Shown one piece after another: positions 48,501-60,199 of a stretch of 64,000 nucleotides of DNA. Under the pieces are notes generated by a model. It ran no database searches, was not told the origin of the DNA, and was given only the letters and a program-made list of their open reading frames with translations. This stretch comes from Clavelina lepadiformis (taxonomy: Eukaryota; Chordata; Ascidiacea; Aplousobranchia; Clavelinidae): assembly GCF_947623445.1 (NCBI RefSeq), contig NC_135248.1, forward strand, positions 14,393,820 through 14,457,819, read 5' to 3'. The translations under genes and the position numbers were made by a program. The stretch's first letter is position 1; each line of letters begins with the position of its first letter.

Positions 48501-51065
48501 GTATCTCACCTGTGTGAATATTGCCCAGTACAAACAAAAAATAGCAGGTTGCTGCTATGACTACAACGGTTCTGATGCCGAACGCGGCTCCTACAGCTGG
48601 AACGAGGAAAGTGCTGGGTATGGCGATAGCGTACCCGATCGCAAGGGTAAGAGATCCTGTTGAAAGAAGGTCAGACTTGTCACAAAAGTTTTTTGTCAAG
48701 CAGAACGTGGTCGATTTTCATTTAATTATTGTTCTGATACTATTTAGTGCCATTCTCATTCTTGCTCACACCGAAAAGGTCCATGGGTCTTTTAACCTTA
48801 ACCGCTCCGCAACTATAAGGCAACTAGCAGATATTTTAAGTGTGCATAACAAAAATGTCACAGGAAGCACTAAGCTCAAATTGGAAGCTTTTCCTGAAAC
48901 TTACTTCGCTTTATATTGGTTAAAAATAAGTTACTTCAATTAGGTTTTGCCTTCTTGGTATTTTTGTGAAACACTTATGCAAAATTTTGTGATGCAAGCT
49001 GATTTTTACAGATATTTTCATCTCAGGAGATTGTGGGAAAACGTAAAACAATAGCGAGAAAGTTACCCCTTCTTTTTACAACGGCTTATACATTGCCAGA
49101 TTAAACTCTGTGCTTGTTTTTGACATATCTACGAGCAAGATAAAACAAAATAAAATAATTTTGCTGATGCAAATATTACAACTATCTTTACAAACAATAC
49201 ATGTCAAAGATTAAAAGAAAACTTTATGTTGAAACGACATAGACCTGTAGCAACCTGGGTGGTTTTTATTACATTATTTATTGCAAAAGTGTTTTCTAGT
49301 TATTGATTGATGTTTATGAAATTGTTTTTTGATAAAAACTTCAACTGTGGTTGGATATTTGGAAACTTGCTCTAAATAACTTTGTGTGAGCACTCTCTTT
49401 AATACTTCAATACGGATCTATGCTGATAACAAATCTTTCTTGGAAATGCCCGCTTCTTAAACCTTAACACTGGTTATTTATTTATCTATGTCTAAATGTG
49501 TCAGCTTTAGCTTTACATGTATCTCACATGGTCAAAATATTGTTTCGCTTGCTACACTTCGCCGGCTACGACTTGCAACGTTTTTTATGACGAACATTTT
49601 CACTCCCATCGCTTTCACGTTTTATAAGCTCGCTCTTCTACCAGCGAGCAGACTTAACGAAGTGAATAACCGAAATCAGCAGATGACTTGTCTAAGCTAG
49701 TCATAGTGGTTGCAACTCAATAAACATCTCGTAAGCAGTAGTATTACTTATGTTCTTGGTTACTCGTACAGCACCTATAATGAAAAACTTTTCTTTTGAG
49801 CTATTTCTGTTGTTATGTTAAAACTATTCGGCCGAAAAAAGTTAGAGTATTCTAACCGCACGCAATAATAGAATCAGATAATTCAACAGGAAAAATTAAG
49901 TTAAGATACCCTCACAAGTCAACAGCAGTTCTTCAGACATGCATCTGTTTGTTATGTCACCATGCAGTATTGTCAAATTGTTGTGTTATCCTGTTCTCGA
50001 TTATTCTCTTTATTTACATATTTGTTGTTGTTAACGTTTGAAAACATAGCAATCTTCTAAGAAAGTTTATCGAAATTCCCACCACAAGCCAGGATTCAGA
50101 TAATGCATAATTGATACTACAACGCTAAACAAGCGAAGATATTTAAAAGTGCACAATAATCATATCAACCTACGAATAAGTTTAGTCTAATAATCACATC
50201 ATAATAAGACTAGATATTCAAATGGAACGAGATACATTGAATTAGAGTAATATAAGTATGAAAGTAATTGATTCATTGCACAAACTAACCAACAGGATAT
50301 CCACCCCGTCAAGCAAAGGGAAGCGACCGAAGTCATTAATTATATTCGCGAGCACAAAAATATCGAAGAACCCAGATTAAACAGGAGCAGATTTGCAAGA
50401 AAACGACAGCTCATGTTATATTGAAAATAATAGATTTTAGATTTGAATTTGTCAAGATATTGCGCCAATCATCAAGAAAAACAAATAGAAAACGGTCACT
50501 ACTTAACCGGATATCAGCCACCGAACATTCTTTTTAAAGGCAGGCTATCGTATCCAAAACACCCAGGGTAGGTTTAAAGAAGAATATAAGCACATTTGCA
50601 AAGCTACAATCTTTAACGCTCATTTATATCCCTAAAACTAAATTTTGAAACCCAGGACACGCTTATGGGTCCCACAGGACTTGATCAACTACCGCGCTTG
50701 TTTGAATAGTTACGTTTAGTTGGAAATGAACTTAATTAGGCAGATTCAATGATACCCAGTAAGATTATTGCCGGCTGTTTAACGTAATACATCTGAAGCG
50801 AGTGGACCTGTAGGAAGTTTAATAAAACTTTTTATGTAACATATGTCACTATGTTCGGTAATAAATAACTGGTCTATTGTTAAAAAGCTTATTTAGATAT
50901 GTCTTGAATCACATTAGTAAATAGCCTTGCGATCAACTTACCAATTGCTTCCTCTACGTTTAAGCTCGAAACCAATGGCACGACGCCAAATACTCCACTC
51001 AAGGTCAGAAAAACACCGCCTAGAAACAAATACAATCTAACCCTACTGGTTTTCTCAGCGCACAT
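45582..51065 (-). CDS. UNC93A-like membrane transporter, copy A (471 aa)
   Basis: Multi-pass protein of the UNC93 branch of the MFS fold. UNC93 proteins are membrane regulators or transporter-like proteins (family knowledge). Eight exons: 50942-51065, 48510-48656, 47720-47901, 47237-47575, 46744-46926, 46431-46665, 45684-45851 and 45582-45619. Start MCAEKTSRVRLYLFLGGVF opens the first membrane segment. UNC93 signatures are GDGWYWSSGSIVANN in exon 3, FFNGEITRAFVSCVLGVDK in exon 5 and AAYVGGKVNSKYGRNYPF in exon 6. Exon 4 has an extracellular-looking loop with SNFTTN and CGANDCQDPNIT. The last exon is only 38 bp and ends AYFTFLANLS, about 23 residues shorter than in B and C. The point of divergence sits at the end of the kinase segmental duplication. 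Intron 1 is about 2.3 kb. Confidence 0.87.
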
Positions 51066-51973
51066 GCTGTGAAATGACACTGAACTAAAAACATAGGGTT
51101 GGTTCAGATTTTAAGCATATGAACAAATTATTATCTGTCGTTTCTACTAATCAGTGACATCCATGTACAAAATTCAGCAAAGTTTTTCAGATCTACCGGT
51201 TTCGTCTGTACGTCTGTACTACTTAACTCTTGTACTTCATTAAATGCAATAAAATTGAGGAATCAGGATTTCCTTGCAATATGAATCAGTGATTCTGGTG
51301 GACCTTATCCTGGAGCAACTGAATAAAATTCAGCAAAGGTTTTCAGATTTTCCACTTACATCAGCTTCACTACATCCATATAATATTTAAAGTTGACTAC
51401 AGCTCTTTCTGCAATGTGTACTCCTAAGTAGTGACACGCCGCAAGGGTTAACAACATTTTCGTTCCAACATAGTACATTCATCCCTTTTAACTGAGAAAA
51501 TTGTTTTTCGATAACTTACATGCTGTTTATACCGGATGCCGTTCTTTTCCAGGATAATTATATGTGACGTGAAAAGGAAACACAATATTAAAAGACAGTC
51601 AAAACAGCAGGTTGGTTACCGTTCTGATTATCAAAATATTGAAAGAAAAATTTTGATGGCGAATTAGCAAATTGGAGTTGTTAATACAGAGTTGTTAAAT
51701 GTTTAGTAAAATTGTAAAAGTAAACTTTGATTACAGAAGCTAAATGAGGGGCACGTAACATGGGTCATTATGACGTTACGATGATTAAGTCGATTTGCAA
51801 ATTAGTCAATGTACGAGAGTGAGCCAATAAGAGATGAAACTTTCTCAATTACTTTGGTGTTTTTGAAGCTATGAAACCGAAATTTTCTATGATAGTTATG
51901 AATGAAGTTGTCATTTAATTTACATAATATGGTGTATATTCTCAGACTACTGTAGGTGTGACGGTAAATTGAA
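51066..51973. other. Intergenic 5' of UNC93-like copy A
   Basis: Non-coding. It probably includes the promoter of copy A and the 5' part of the mariner element. A 159-codon minus-strand frame over 51802-52281 is antisense to the transposon and not a gene. Confidence 0.45.
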
Positions 51974-52480
51974 ATGTCTGCTAGGCTAACAAACTGCTCA
52001 AGCTGAGAAAAAAGACAAGTTATCATTTTTTTGTTGGCGGAGTAAAACCGAGTGAGATTCTGTCTAGAATGCAAAGACAGCTTTGGTTCTTCCTGTATGT
52101 CTAGAGCAAACTTCCACAAATGGGTGTAAGCATTCAAAGATGGACGCGAAAGCATAACTGATGACCCTCGAAGTGGGAGACTTGTGGATGTCTCTACCCC
52201 AGAAGCAATACAGGTAGTTGAAAATATGATTAGATCTGATAGAAAGGTCACTTTAGAAGAAATTGCCACAAACTTGGACATGTCCCACGGTACAGTTTAC
52301 ACAACCGTGCATGAGAAATTGCGTTCTTCAAAAGTCAGCTGCCGCTGGGGCTCCAAGATGTTAACGGATAATCACAACGCGCTACGCCGGATATCTTCCA
52401 GAGCAGCACTACGCAGATACAGAAAGGAGGGAGATGCATTTCTGCAGACTGGAAGCTTCTAACATACGCTCTCTACAGCC
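51974..52480 (+). mobile_element. Degenerate mariner-family DNA transposon (transposase N-terminus)
   Basis: From ATG at 51974 the frame gives MSARLTNCSS, then in-frame stops, SCMSRANFHKWV, AFKDGRESITDDPRSGRLVD, then an open part: VTLEEIATNLDMSHGTVY, SCRWGSKMLT and EGDAFLQTG. This is the paired helix-turn-helix and linker of mariner transposases. The first two DDE-domain parts are missing: after GDAFLQ the sequence jumps to a TYALYSLDL-like stretch (the YSPDLAP region). At least three stops interrupt the N-terminal half. Terminal inverted repeats were not found. It lies between the divergent UNC93 copies A and B. Confidence 0.85.
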
Positions 52481-53645
52481 TAGACCTTGTGATGGCCGCT
52501 TGAGATATTTTCTATTGGTCTGGTCAAGGTTTGTAGGGTTAGGTTGCAATAGGTCTGATGCAGACTCGTTGGTGATAAAACTGAAGAGTTTCCAGACAGT
52601 TTTTCTGAAGCTTCATCGCCTCACTGGTGCGCTTGAAATTGATTTCATGTGCTCACAAGCAGGATTTAGCGAAAGTCGAGAGGAGAAGAGTCGGTGGACC
52701 GTGAAATTTTTACTCAAACATCGATAATTGCTTTTCAATGTCGATGCTCGCGAATTTCAGGTTGGGATTTTTGCTGCTCCTAAACGTCCGGAAGGGAAGT
52801 TGCTGAATCCTTTGGGGTTGAGAGAAGGACCAGGTTGCTTTGGACTGTCAAAGTAATCAGCCAGTCTTCTTCGCTATTGATGCAGTTGTATCTCACAACG
52901 CGGAGACATTTTAGGTCATCCATCTAGATTCTAGACTTAGGGAAGGGAACAGAGACATCGACCAGGGTGAGATTTTGATGGGCGGGGCTATTATATGGAA
53001 ATATTGCTTGCCTTAATATTCTTTACAAATATACTTTATTTTAATACTTGTAAGTTCAATTTTTGCATTGTAATTGCTTTCAACTTTCCTCATTAGCAGT
53101 CTAAAGTTTGTGGCACTTGCCACAGGAAATTGGAATCGGAATCACCAAATCAATTATGAAGATAAGCGACTCAGCTACAAACGCTCAACTTAAAGGTCTG
53201 CAAAAATTGAGCATTGTGGATTCGCAACTAACTAGCGTAACTTCGATTCAAGTGTGAGCTTGTTTTTCATTCTAATTTGCGCTGCGTTGGGCTGAACTCT
53301 AAGTGTGAAGTGCTGAAATTTTTCTGAGTTCGTGGATAAATAACAATTGAAGCTCTCGTAGTAGGATCAGGCTCGCTTGAAACAATATCCGTCTAAATCA
53401 GTGCTTTCCGGGAAGAAGCCTCTCCCCAACTGGTCACGTGCCTGATCACAAGACCGCAACATACAATTTTTGCTGAACCAGTGTGTCGTGACCTACTTGA
53501 TTGCGTACTTGATTGTGATAACGCCTCTTGAAAGGTTTGTGTTTGTAAGTCAGTGGTTCATGACGTGGTTTTTGCGATAGTAGCTTCTTGATTTATTGTA
53601 TTTCGTATTGACAAACTTATCTCTTTAAATTGGGTCATGACCTCT
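52481..53645. other. Intergenic with transposon tail and duplicated upstream block
   Basis: The first part is the eroded 3' portion of the mariner element. From about 53045 to 53300 the sequence matches 58410-58680 upstream of UNC93 copy C (shared GGCACTTGCC, AATCACCAAATCAAT, TAGGTCTGCAAAAAT patterns), so this block belongs to the B/C duplication. Confidence 0.6.
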
Positions 53646-53718
53646 TAACGATTGGTTTGTTTATCTTCAAAAAATCTGAGGCCAATCCTATGATTCTAGT
53701 TCAGGAACGAGCCACAAC
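53646..53718 (+). promoter_or_regulatory. Conserved 5' flank of UNC93-like copy B
   Basis: About 70 bp (ACGATTGGTTTGTTTAT, CTGAGGCCAATCCTATGAT, TTCAGGAACGAGCCACA) is almost identical to 60126-60199 in front of copy C. It includes a CCAAT element. Likely core promoter or 5' UTR; the transcription start is not visible. Confidence 0.55.
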
Positions 53719-56700
53719 ATGTGCGCTGAGAAAACCAGTAGAGTTAGATTTTATTTGTTTCTGGTCGGTGTTGTTCTGACCTTGAGTGGAGCGTATGGTG
53801 TTGTCCCTATGGTCTCAAGCTTAAACGTAGAGGAAGCAATTGGTAAGTTGATAGCAAGGCTATTTACTAATGTGATACATGGCATACTCAAATATGGTTT
53901 CGTGTTTTAACAATGGATCACATTGTAATGGATTGATGTTCAGCTTGTAATTGAACTTGAGTTGCTGGCCACATGTGTCCAGATAAACCAACCATGACAA
54001 TGTTTATAAGCTTGGTAAGTAAATGACGCGACTATATAATGAGTATCCAGTCGTTAATATCTTTTCAAAGTCTGGATCACCTACTGTTGTAGGGATAGTA
54101 GATCCATTCCGACGATATTGAAACTTTAGCATCAACTTTTAATTGCGATCAGGTTGCGTCTTATGATAAGATGACTGATAGATCTTAATTCCACTCAGAA
54201 ACTTTTCTTTCTACGGTTATATTGATAAGTACAGCTTACAGAATTCTTGGTAACTTTAGACTAAGTGGAATCAGAACAACTGCATGAATGAAAGTATCTG
54301 AAAGAATGAATAGACTAATAATAAATATACTGACAGAATGCACAAATATATATACGTACTACGGCAATAATCGGCAAGCTTATATACACGCACTTCGGAA
54401 ACTGGTCATAACAATTCGTTGATAAGTTTGGAACAAATTTCCTGAGAAGATCCGAGAAAATATACTGAAGTTTGAGAAACCTGGTACTGAAACTTAGCCA
54501 GATTGTTCAACTACGCCATTTATACCAATAATGCTATACCGTATGTGACTTATGACTGTGATGTATAACTTTGGACAAAAGAAATCTGAAAACCATATTT
54601 CGCACATTACTACTCCATTTCAACCAACATCATATTCAATATATAATTGATTGGCAAACTGCAACTGCCAAAAATAGGCTATACAGAGAACTCGAATTGG
54701 AGAAAATTTCGCCACCACGAAGCACAGCGATAACAGTATTTACATGGCGCCCATAGCCGATAAGAAGAATCACTTTAAAACGTTAAACAATCACATAAGT
54801 TGCAAAACAACAAAACAGAAAACATCTCTTTAAGCCATGCGTGCTTTAGGCTAAATAAGCTCTACATTCAAGGTAGTAGGCTATATACAATTATATTTTT
54901 TTTTCTTATGCAAAATGCGTAACACGACAACATCAGAGCATGTCATGTCATTAAGACACTAAGTTATACAAGAAAATAGTCTGTACTTGACAGCTTTGTA
55001 ACAACCTTGACCTTCTTTCAACAGGATCTCTTACCCTTGCGATCGGGTACGCTATCGCCATACCCAGCACTTTCCTCGTCCCAGCTGTAGCATCCGCATT
55101 TGGCATCAGGACCGTTGTAGTCATAGCAGCAACCTGCTATCTTTTGTTTGTACTGGGCAATGTTTACACAGGTGATGTTTACAGCATTCATAGAACCCAT
55201 CAATCAAACGCTAAATATCTCAACCTAACTTGAAACAGATTTGTGTGGATGAATTTTTTCCTTAGCTTACTACACGTTGATTCCGGCCGCAGTGTTCTTT
55301 GGAGTCGGCGATGGCTGGTATTGGAGTTCAGGTTCAATTGTTGCCAACAACTTTGCAGTCGAAATATCGAAAAATGAACCAGGCACATACGAAGTACGCC
55401 GCCGTCTGTTCACCGGGATTTTCTTTGCTGCTTCTCAAATCGGAACGGTATCAATAGAAAACTATCATTTGCAACTACTAACTACAGTATAAATTTTTGT
55501 TTTTCCCCAGAAAATGTAGTTTTGTTTTGATGCAAACTGTTAAACTAACTTTGTTGTGAAGTTTGTAATAACTGCTGTTAACGTTTCAGATCTTCGGCAG
55601 CGCTGCCAGTGTCGTATTCTTGTTTGTGGACAGACAGTTATCTGGCAGGAGCAACTTCACAACGAACCGAGATTTCTCCTTCTGCGGAGCGAACGATTGT
55701 CAAGACCCGAACATAACACTTGCCAACATCGAACAGTACACCCCTGCCTTTGTCGCCACACGCTACAGCTTAATCGCATTTCTGGCCGGTCTCGTATTAA
55801 TTGCGGTTATCTTACATATGGTTAACTTGCCCGTTGAAGCTCGCCACGAAGTTGAACGAACAACTAACACGTCATCTGACATGTGCTCGACGACACCATC
55901 AAATGACGACGCAGCAGCAACAGCCAATCAGGTCAGGATGAAGTTTGTAATTCTTTATCCACTGCGTTTGTAACCTTTCAACCTGCATGGACTCTGGTCA
56001 ATGGGCGCCAAAATTATAAAATTAAAAACGCGCTCATCGGACAATACGCCTCAGACAAACTTGGTAACTGATGCTTGAGCGTTTTAAATTAAATCATCAC
56101 TGTCAAAATCACTGAAGTTGTAGGAAGACTTTTGTAAATTTGTAGATAAATGATTTGTATCATATTTCGACCATGTAAATATCACTAAACCATAATGCAC
56201 CAGAGAAGCGACGAAACTACACATACAATAGTCTGAAATTATGCTGGAAGAAATTCCTCCACGGCGCCGTCCTATTCTGAGAGGGGCCAAAGCTGCCTCT
56301 ACTTAGTTACGTGCTTGATAGTGATACCGCGCCGTGAAGTTGCTGTTGTAAAACCTCATCGAAGGCAACATACCATAAAACGTCTGTTGCATTAATTTGT
56401 CAAAGCCTACATTCACTCACGATGCATCGTTGTTATTGTAACTTTTCAAGAATTCGACACCGTTTCAAGTGATGGCCAAGTCTTTGAAGTCAACCTTAAA
56501 GCTGCTGATCACGCCCAAGCAGCTTTTGATAATGTGGCTTGCAATCTACGGCGGAATGACACTCAGCTTCTTCAACGGAGAAATCACCAGAGCTTTTGTA
56601 TCCTGCGTCTTGGGAGTTGACAAGGTGTGTCTTTCACTCATGCTTATTCTATGCTGGATGCGCCTAATTTACTATTTTCGTTTTGGCATCTACAACAGGT

Positions 56701-57491
56701 TGGCGTGGCGGTGATTCTGTTTGCTGCCGGTGACACCATAGCCGCTTACGTTGGCGGAAAAGTTAACAGCAAGCATGGTCGCAATTATCCGTTTGCTTTC
56801 GCATTCGTGCTCGATGTTTCAAGTTACGTGGTGTGCTTGAACTGGCAAATTACCGAAAATACGACCTGGGTGATTTACATTCTCTCGTTCATGTTTGGAA
56901 TGTCGGACGGTTTGTGGCAAAGTCAAACGAACGGTGAGTGGCTCGACCGTCCTGTAACATGGAGATATGTCTATAGTATAAGTCACAGGTTTACTGATAG
57001 ATTTATAAGCCAAAGTGTTTCAAGATGCGTTATAGTATTTCTCTGAGGTTCAGCTCTGTTCCTGATGACTTGGAAACGCACACAAAGGAAATCCGCTTGC
57101 TTAAACTAAAAGATTATCTTGGGTCAGTATCATAAAGCAAATTGTTTTTGTAGAAATGTATGGAAGTTTCTTTCGAGACGACAACAAGCAAGCTTTAGCA
57201 GCCTGGAATATCATGTACGAGGTTGGACTTGCTACTCAGTTCGCCATCAGCAAAGCTCTGTGCGTTTGGCAGAAAATATACCTGCAGATTGCCCTGATGG
57301 CCGTGGCAGTTATCTTTTACGGTAAAAACTTTCGTCTTAGTCTTGGTCAAGCATTTTTGATCATTTGCTTTTTTGCAGGTGTCGCATATTATATATTTGT
57401 TTGGAGACTTCGAGAAGAAAAAATATATGAGAATCGTTCCACACCAATCTCTAGTCATATTCATATAATTATAATTAGCGAAAGATTATGA
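53719..57491 (+). CDS. UNC93A-like membrane transporter, copy B (494 aa)
   Basis: Same eight-exon gene as copy A on the opposite strand: 53719-53842, 55025-55171, 55266-55447, 55590-55931, 56451-56624, 56699-56933, 57154-57321 and 57379-57491, in frame over 1485 bp. Residues 1-40 hold the first membrane segment (FYLFLVGVVLTLSGAYG). LTLAIGYAIAIPSTFLVP is in exon 2, GDGWYWSSGSIVANNFAVEI in exon 3, the SNFTTN / NDCQDPNIT loop in exon 4, NGEITRAFVSC in exon 5, YVGGKVNSKHGRNYPFAF in exon 6 and NKQALAAWNIMYEVGLATQF in exon 7. The C-terminus is charged (VWRLREEKIYENRS) and ends IISERL. The length suits UNC93A (about 450-500 aa). Exon lengths match copy A except in exons 4, 5 and 8. Intron 1 is about 1.2 kb. 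Confidence 0.88.
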
Positions 57492-60125
57492 AAATTTGGT
57501 TGTTATTGCGCCTCGTGACGTCAGAAACTTCAGAGCAAGGAATCGATGCGGTCTTTTATCTTCAATGAAAAAAATTGGAACAATGGCCTGTTAATATTTT
57601 TGTTGCGCCTTGCCGTTGCAGTCACCGGCGTTAATAAGTGTGTCAGTGGCGTTAATGTGGCGTTAATGCAGTCACCTTCCTACCGTCGACAAATGTTTTG
57701 TCGCTTTCATGAAAACATTCTACTGCCTCAATTGCACCAACCAAACGTTACTTGACTCGAGTCTTATTTACCAAGGATACCATAGATATTACCATTACTA
57801 TGCATTTTCCGTCGACTGTCAGCGGTGTTGAGGTCGGTATCCACGCAGGCTGGAAAGGATGAATTGCAATGAGAGCTCAAATTAAGCTCATCACAGGAGC
57901 CATCATCATCAAAGGTCAACACAGATGACCAAAAATATTGAAGCAATACCAAGACCGTATTTGGTTAAGTGGAAAAGGAAAATTGATGCTTAATTTGGTG
58001 GACCTAATCACATAGCTTTAAAGGCATTTTTACTGCTGTTATAAAAGCGTTTTTAGTTTATAATCAACGGGGTTTCGGATCTGATTTGGGTATTGCCCTG
58101 GAATAATCGAAATCAAATATTAATCAGTTATCATGCCAAACATGAAAACAAATTGAACTCGATTTAATATGCATTTGAGACTTGTTCAAGATTTGGTTTG
58201 ATGCTGATTAATCGAAGACAATTATCAAATAACACTGACAAAGGAGACTGATAGATTAAGACCAAGTAATTATAACAATTCCACACATGACGTTTTTCTG
58301 CCTAAATTTTGGAGCATACATAAACAAAGGCTACGGCACAACAATATCCCAAATAATAATACTTGTCTTAGCCTAATGATTCTTGCCAAATGTACATCAC
58401 TAGCATTTCTGTAAATTCAATTTTTACATCAAACTTGCGTTCGCATTTGTCTCATGAACGCAACGCAGTCGAAATCCTTTTGGCACTTGCCGCAAGAAAA
58501 ATGAAATCTGAGTCACCAAATCAATGATGCATGAAGATCAACGACTCATCTACATTCGCCTAAATTATAGGTCTGCAAAAATCGAGCAGTGTTATTTGAA
58601 CTGAAGCGTAACTTCACTTCTAGTGTAAGTTTTTCTTTTCAATTTTCGCGCTACGCTGAGTTGCGATGTTAAAATAGTAAGTTAGTTGTTACCGCAGCTT
58701 TGATTTGAGCTTTGAAATGAGAGTTTTATCATCAGACTGCGTTGTTTGAGACAGGTTAGAGGAAAAGATACGTACATAGTTTATCTGTATTGTTAATAAT
58801 AAATTCAACACATCTTGCTACTTGAATAAATGCACAGCTAAACATATTACAAGATAAAAAATGTGTAAAAAAACTAAAGAAACTCTGTTGTGGTTTGCTG
58901 TCGAACGCTTAGCAAGTCGGCCAAATCTTTTTTTTTAAATAGGACGAAGAAACTGCGTTGTTGATTGTTCCAGCTACAAAGTTAATGACAATGTTCAAAA
59001 GCTCCTTTCAAGGATCTACAAATCATTTCGTGGCTTACATTAAGTTGACGAACACTGCCATAATAGCATTTGAGACATATTTAAAGGCACATGGAATAAC
59101 AACGATTTATGGAAAGGACACGAAATGACACGTAGCCTAAATAGACATTTTTGTACAAGTTTACTGGAAATTCTAGAAATTATTTATCGTATTCAGTGAC
59201 ACAGCTAGGGTGACGCTTTACTGTTTTGTACATTAATTAAATAACTTGATGTTGGTTAAGGTTATACGAGAGCAATAAACATAAAGGTACAAATGCTTAG
59301 CACAGGAATAACCCATACAAAAACCTAGGGTCGAAGAACAAGTCCAAAAGCTATTTGACATTGCAACATAAATAAACAGGAAAACGAATTTTTTATATTA
59401 TGCTAGAAACTTATTTCCAAAAATGTTTCGCAATTGAAAACGTAAATTTAGCCTAACTGTAACGTATGTTTGACCTTTGACTTTAACAAGTGAGGAATGA
59501 GAATTCTATTTGTACACTTATTTACATGATTAAGCCAAATAAACACAAAATCTCGTGAGATTTCTGTGTGTATCCAACTTTAGTCATATTATTTCGTGCT
59601 ACCGTAGCTACACACGGGAGGTGACGTCAGGTGATGCATTATACGACAACATTTTTGACTTTACGAGCTCCCTTGGTGCAATTAAGATCGTTTTTTTAAA
59701 ACAGGTTATTTTGACAGGTTTACTGCGGTGTCTGTCAGCTTAGGGCTTACGACAGCATTTAAGGGTTTACGCTCGGCCACAATCTCAACAAATAAACCCA
59801 TCGATTTGGTTAATCGCGAGAAAAGAAAGCGGGAAATTCAAAGAGATTGTTGGAACTTTAAACGTCTAAACGTGAGATGGATAATTAATTTGTGAGCATT
59901 GGTGTTTCCCACCAGTTATAGGCCTATGCGTATCACCAAATCACAGTGAGAGTCGAATGCCAAATATGTTTGATGCCATCCAGTTGTTCCAGAATAAGTA
60001 TCTTTGCTTTAATTAACACCTGTGTAATGATTTAATACTCAGTTGACCTGTTTGTCTCCACATGATGAGCCATTAAGTAAAACTGTGCTAACTGCTGTAT
60101 GACGATTAAACTATGTTTATTTCGT
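57492..60125. other. Intergenic between UNC93-like copies B and C
   Basis: Non-coding. The 58410-58680 part is the duplicate of 53045-53300. The 58700-60120 part has no counterpart upstream of copy B (where the corresponding gap is only about 350 bp) and looks like a ~1.1 kb insertion or retained sequence. It contains no recognisable coding region. Confidence 0.5.
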
Positions 60126-60199
60126 TTAACGATTGGTTTGTTTATGTTCATAAAATCTGAGGCCAATCCTATGATTCTAGTTCAGGAACGAGCCACAGC
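60126..60199 (+). promoter_or_regulatory. Conserved 5' flank of UNC93-like copy C
   Basis: Nearly identical to the 70 bp in front of copy B, with CCAAT in the same place. It shows that the duplication carried the promoter. Confidence 0.55.

Noticed and set aside
51802-52281. 159-codon minus-strand open frame
   Set aside because: Antisense to the mariner transposase and its 5' flank, with no protein motif of its own.
52740-53000. Possible additional transposon-like coding after the mariner fragment (GIFAAPKRPEGK-type reading)
   Set aside because: Frames are short and broken and no family could be named.
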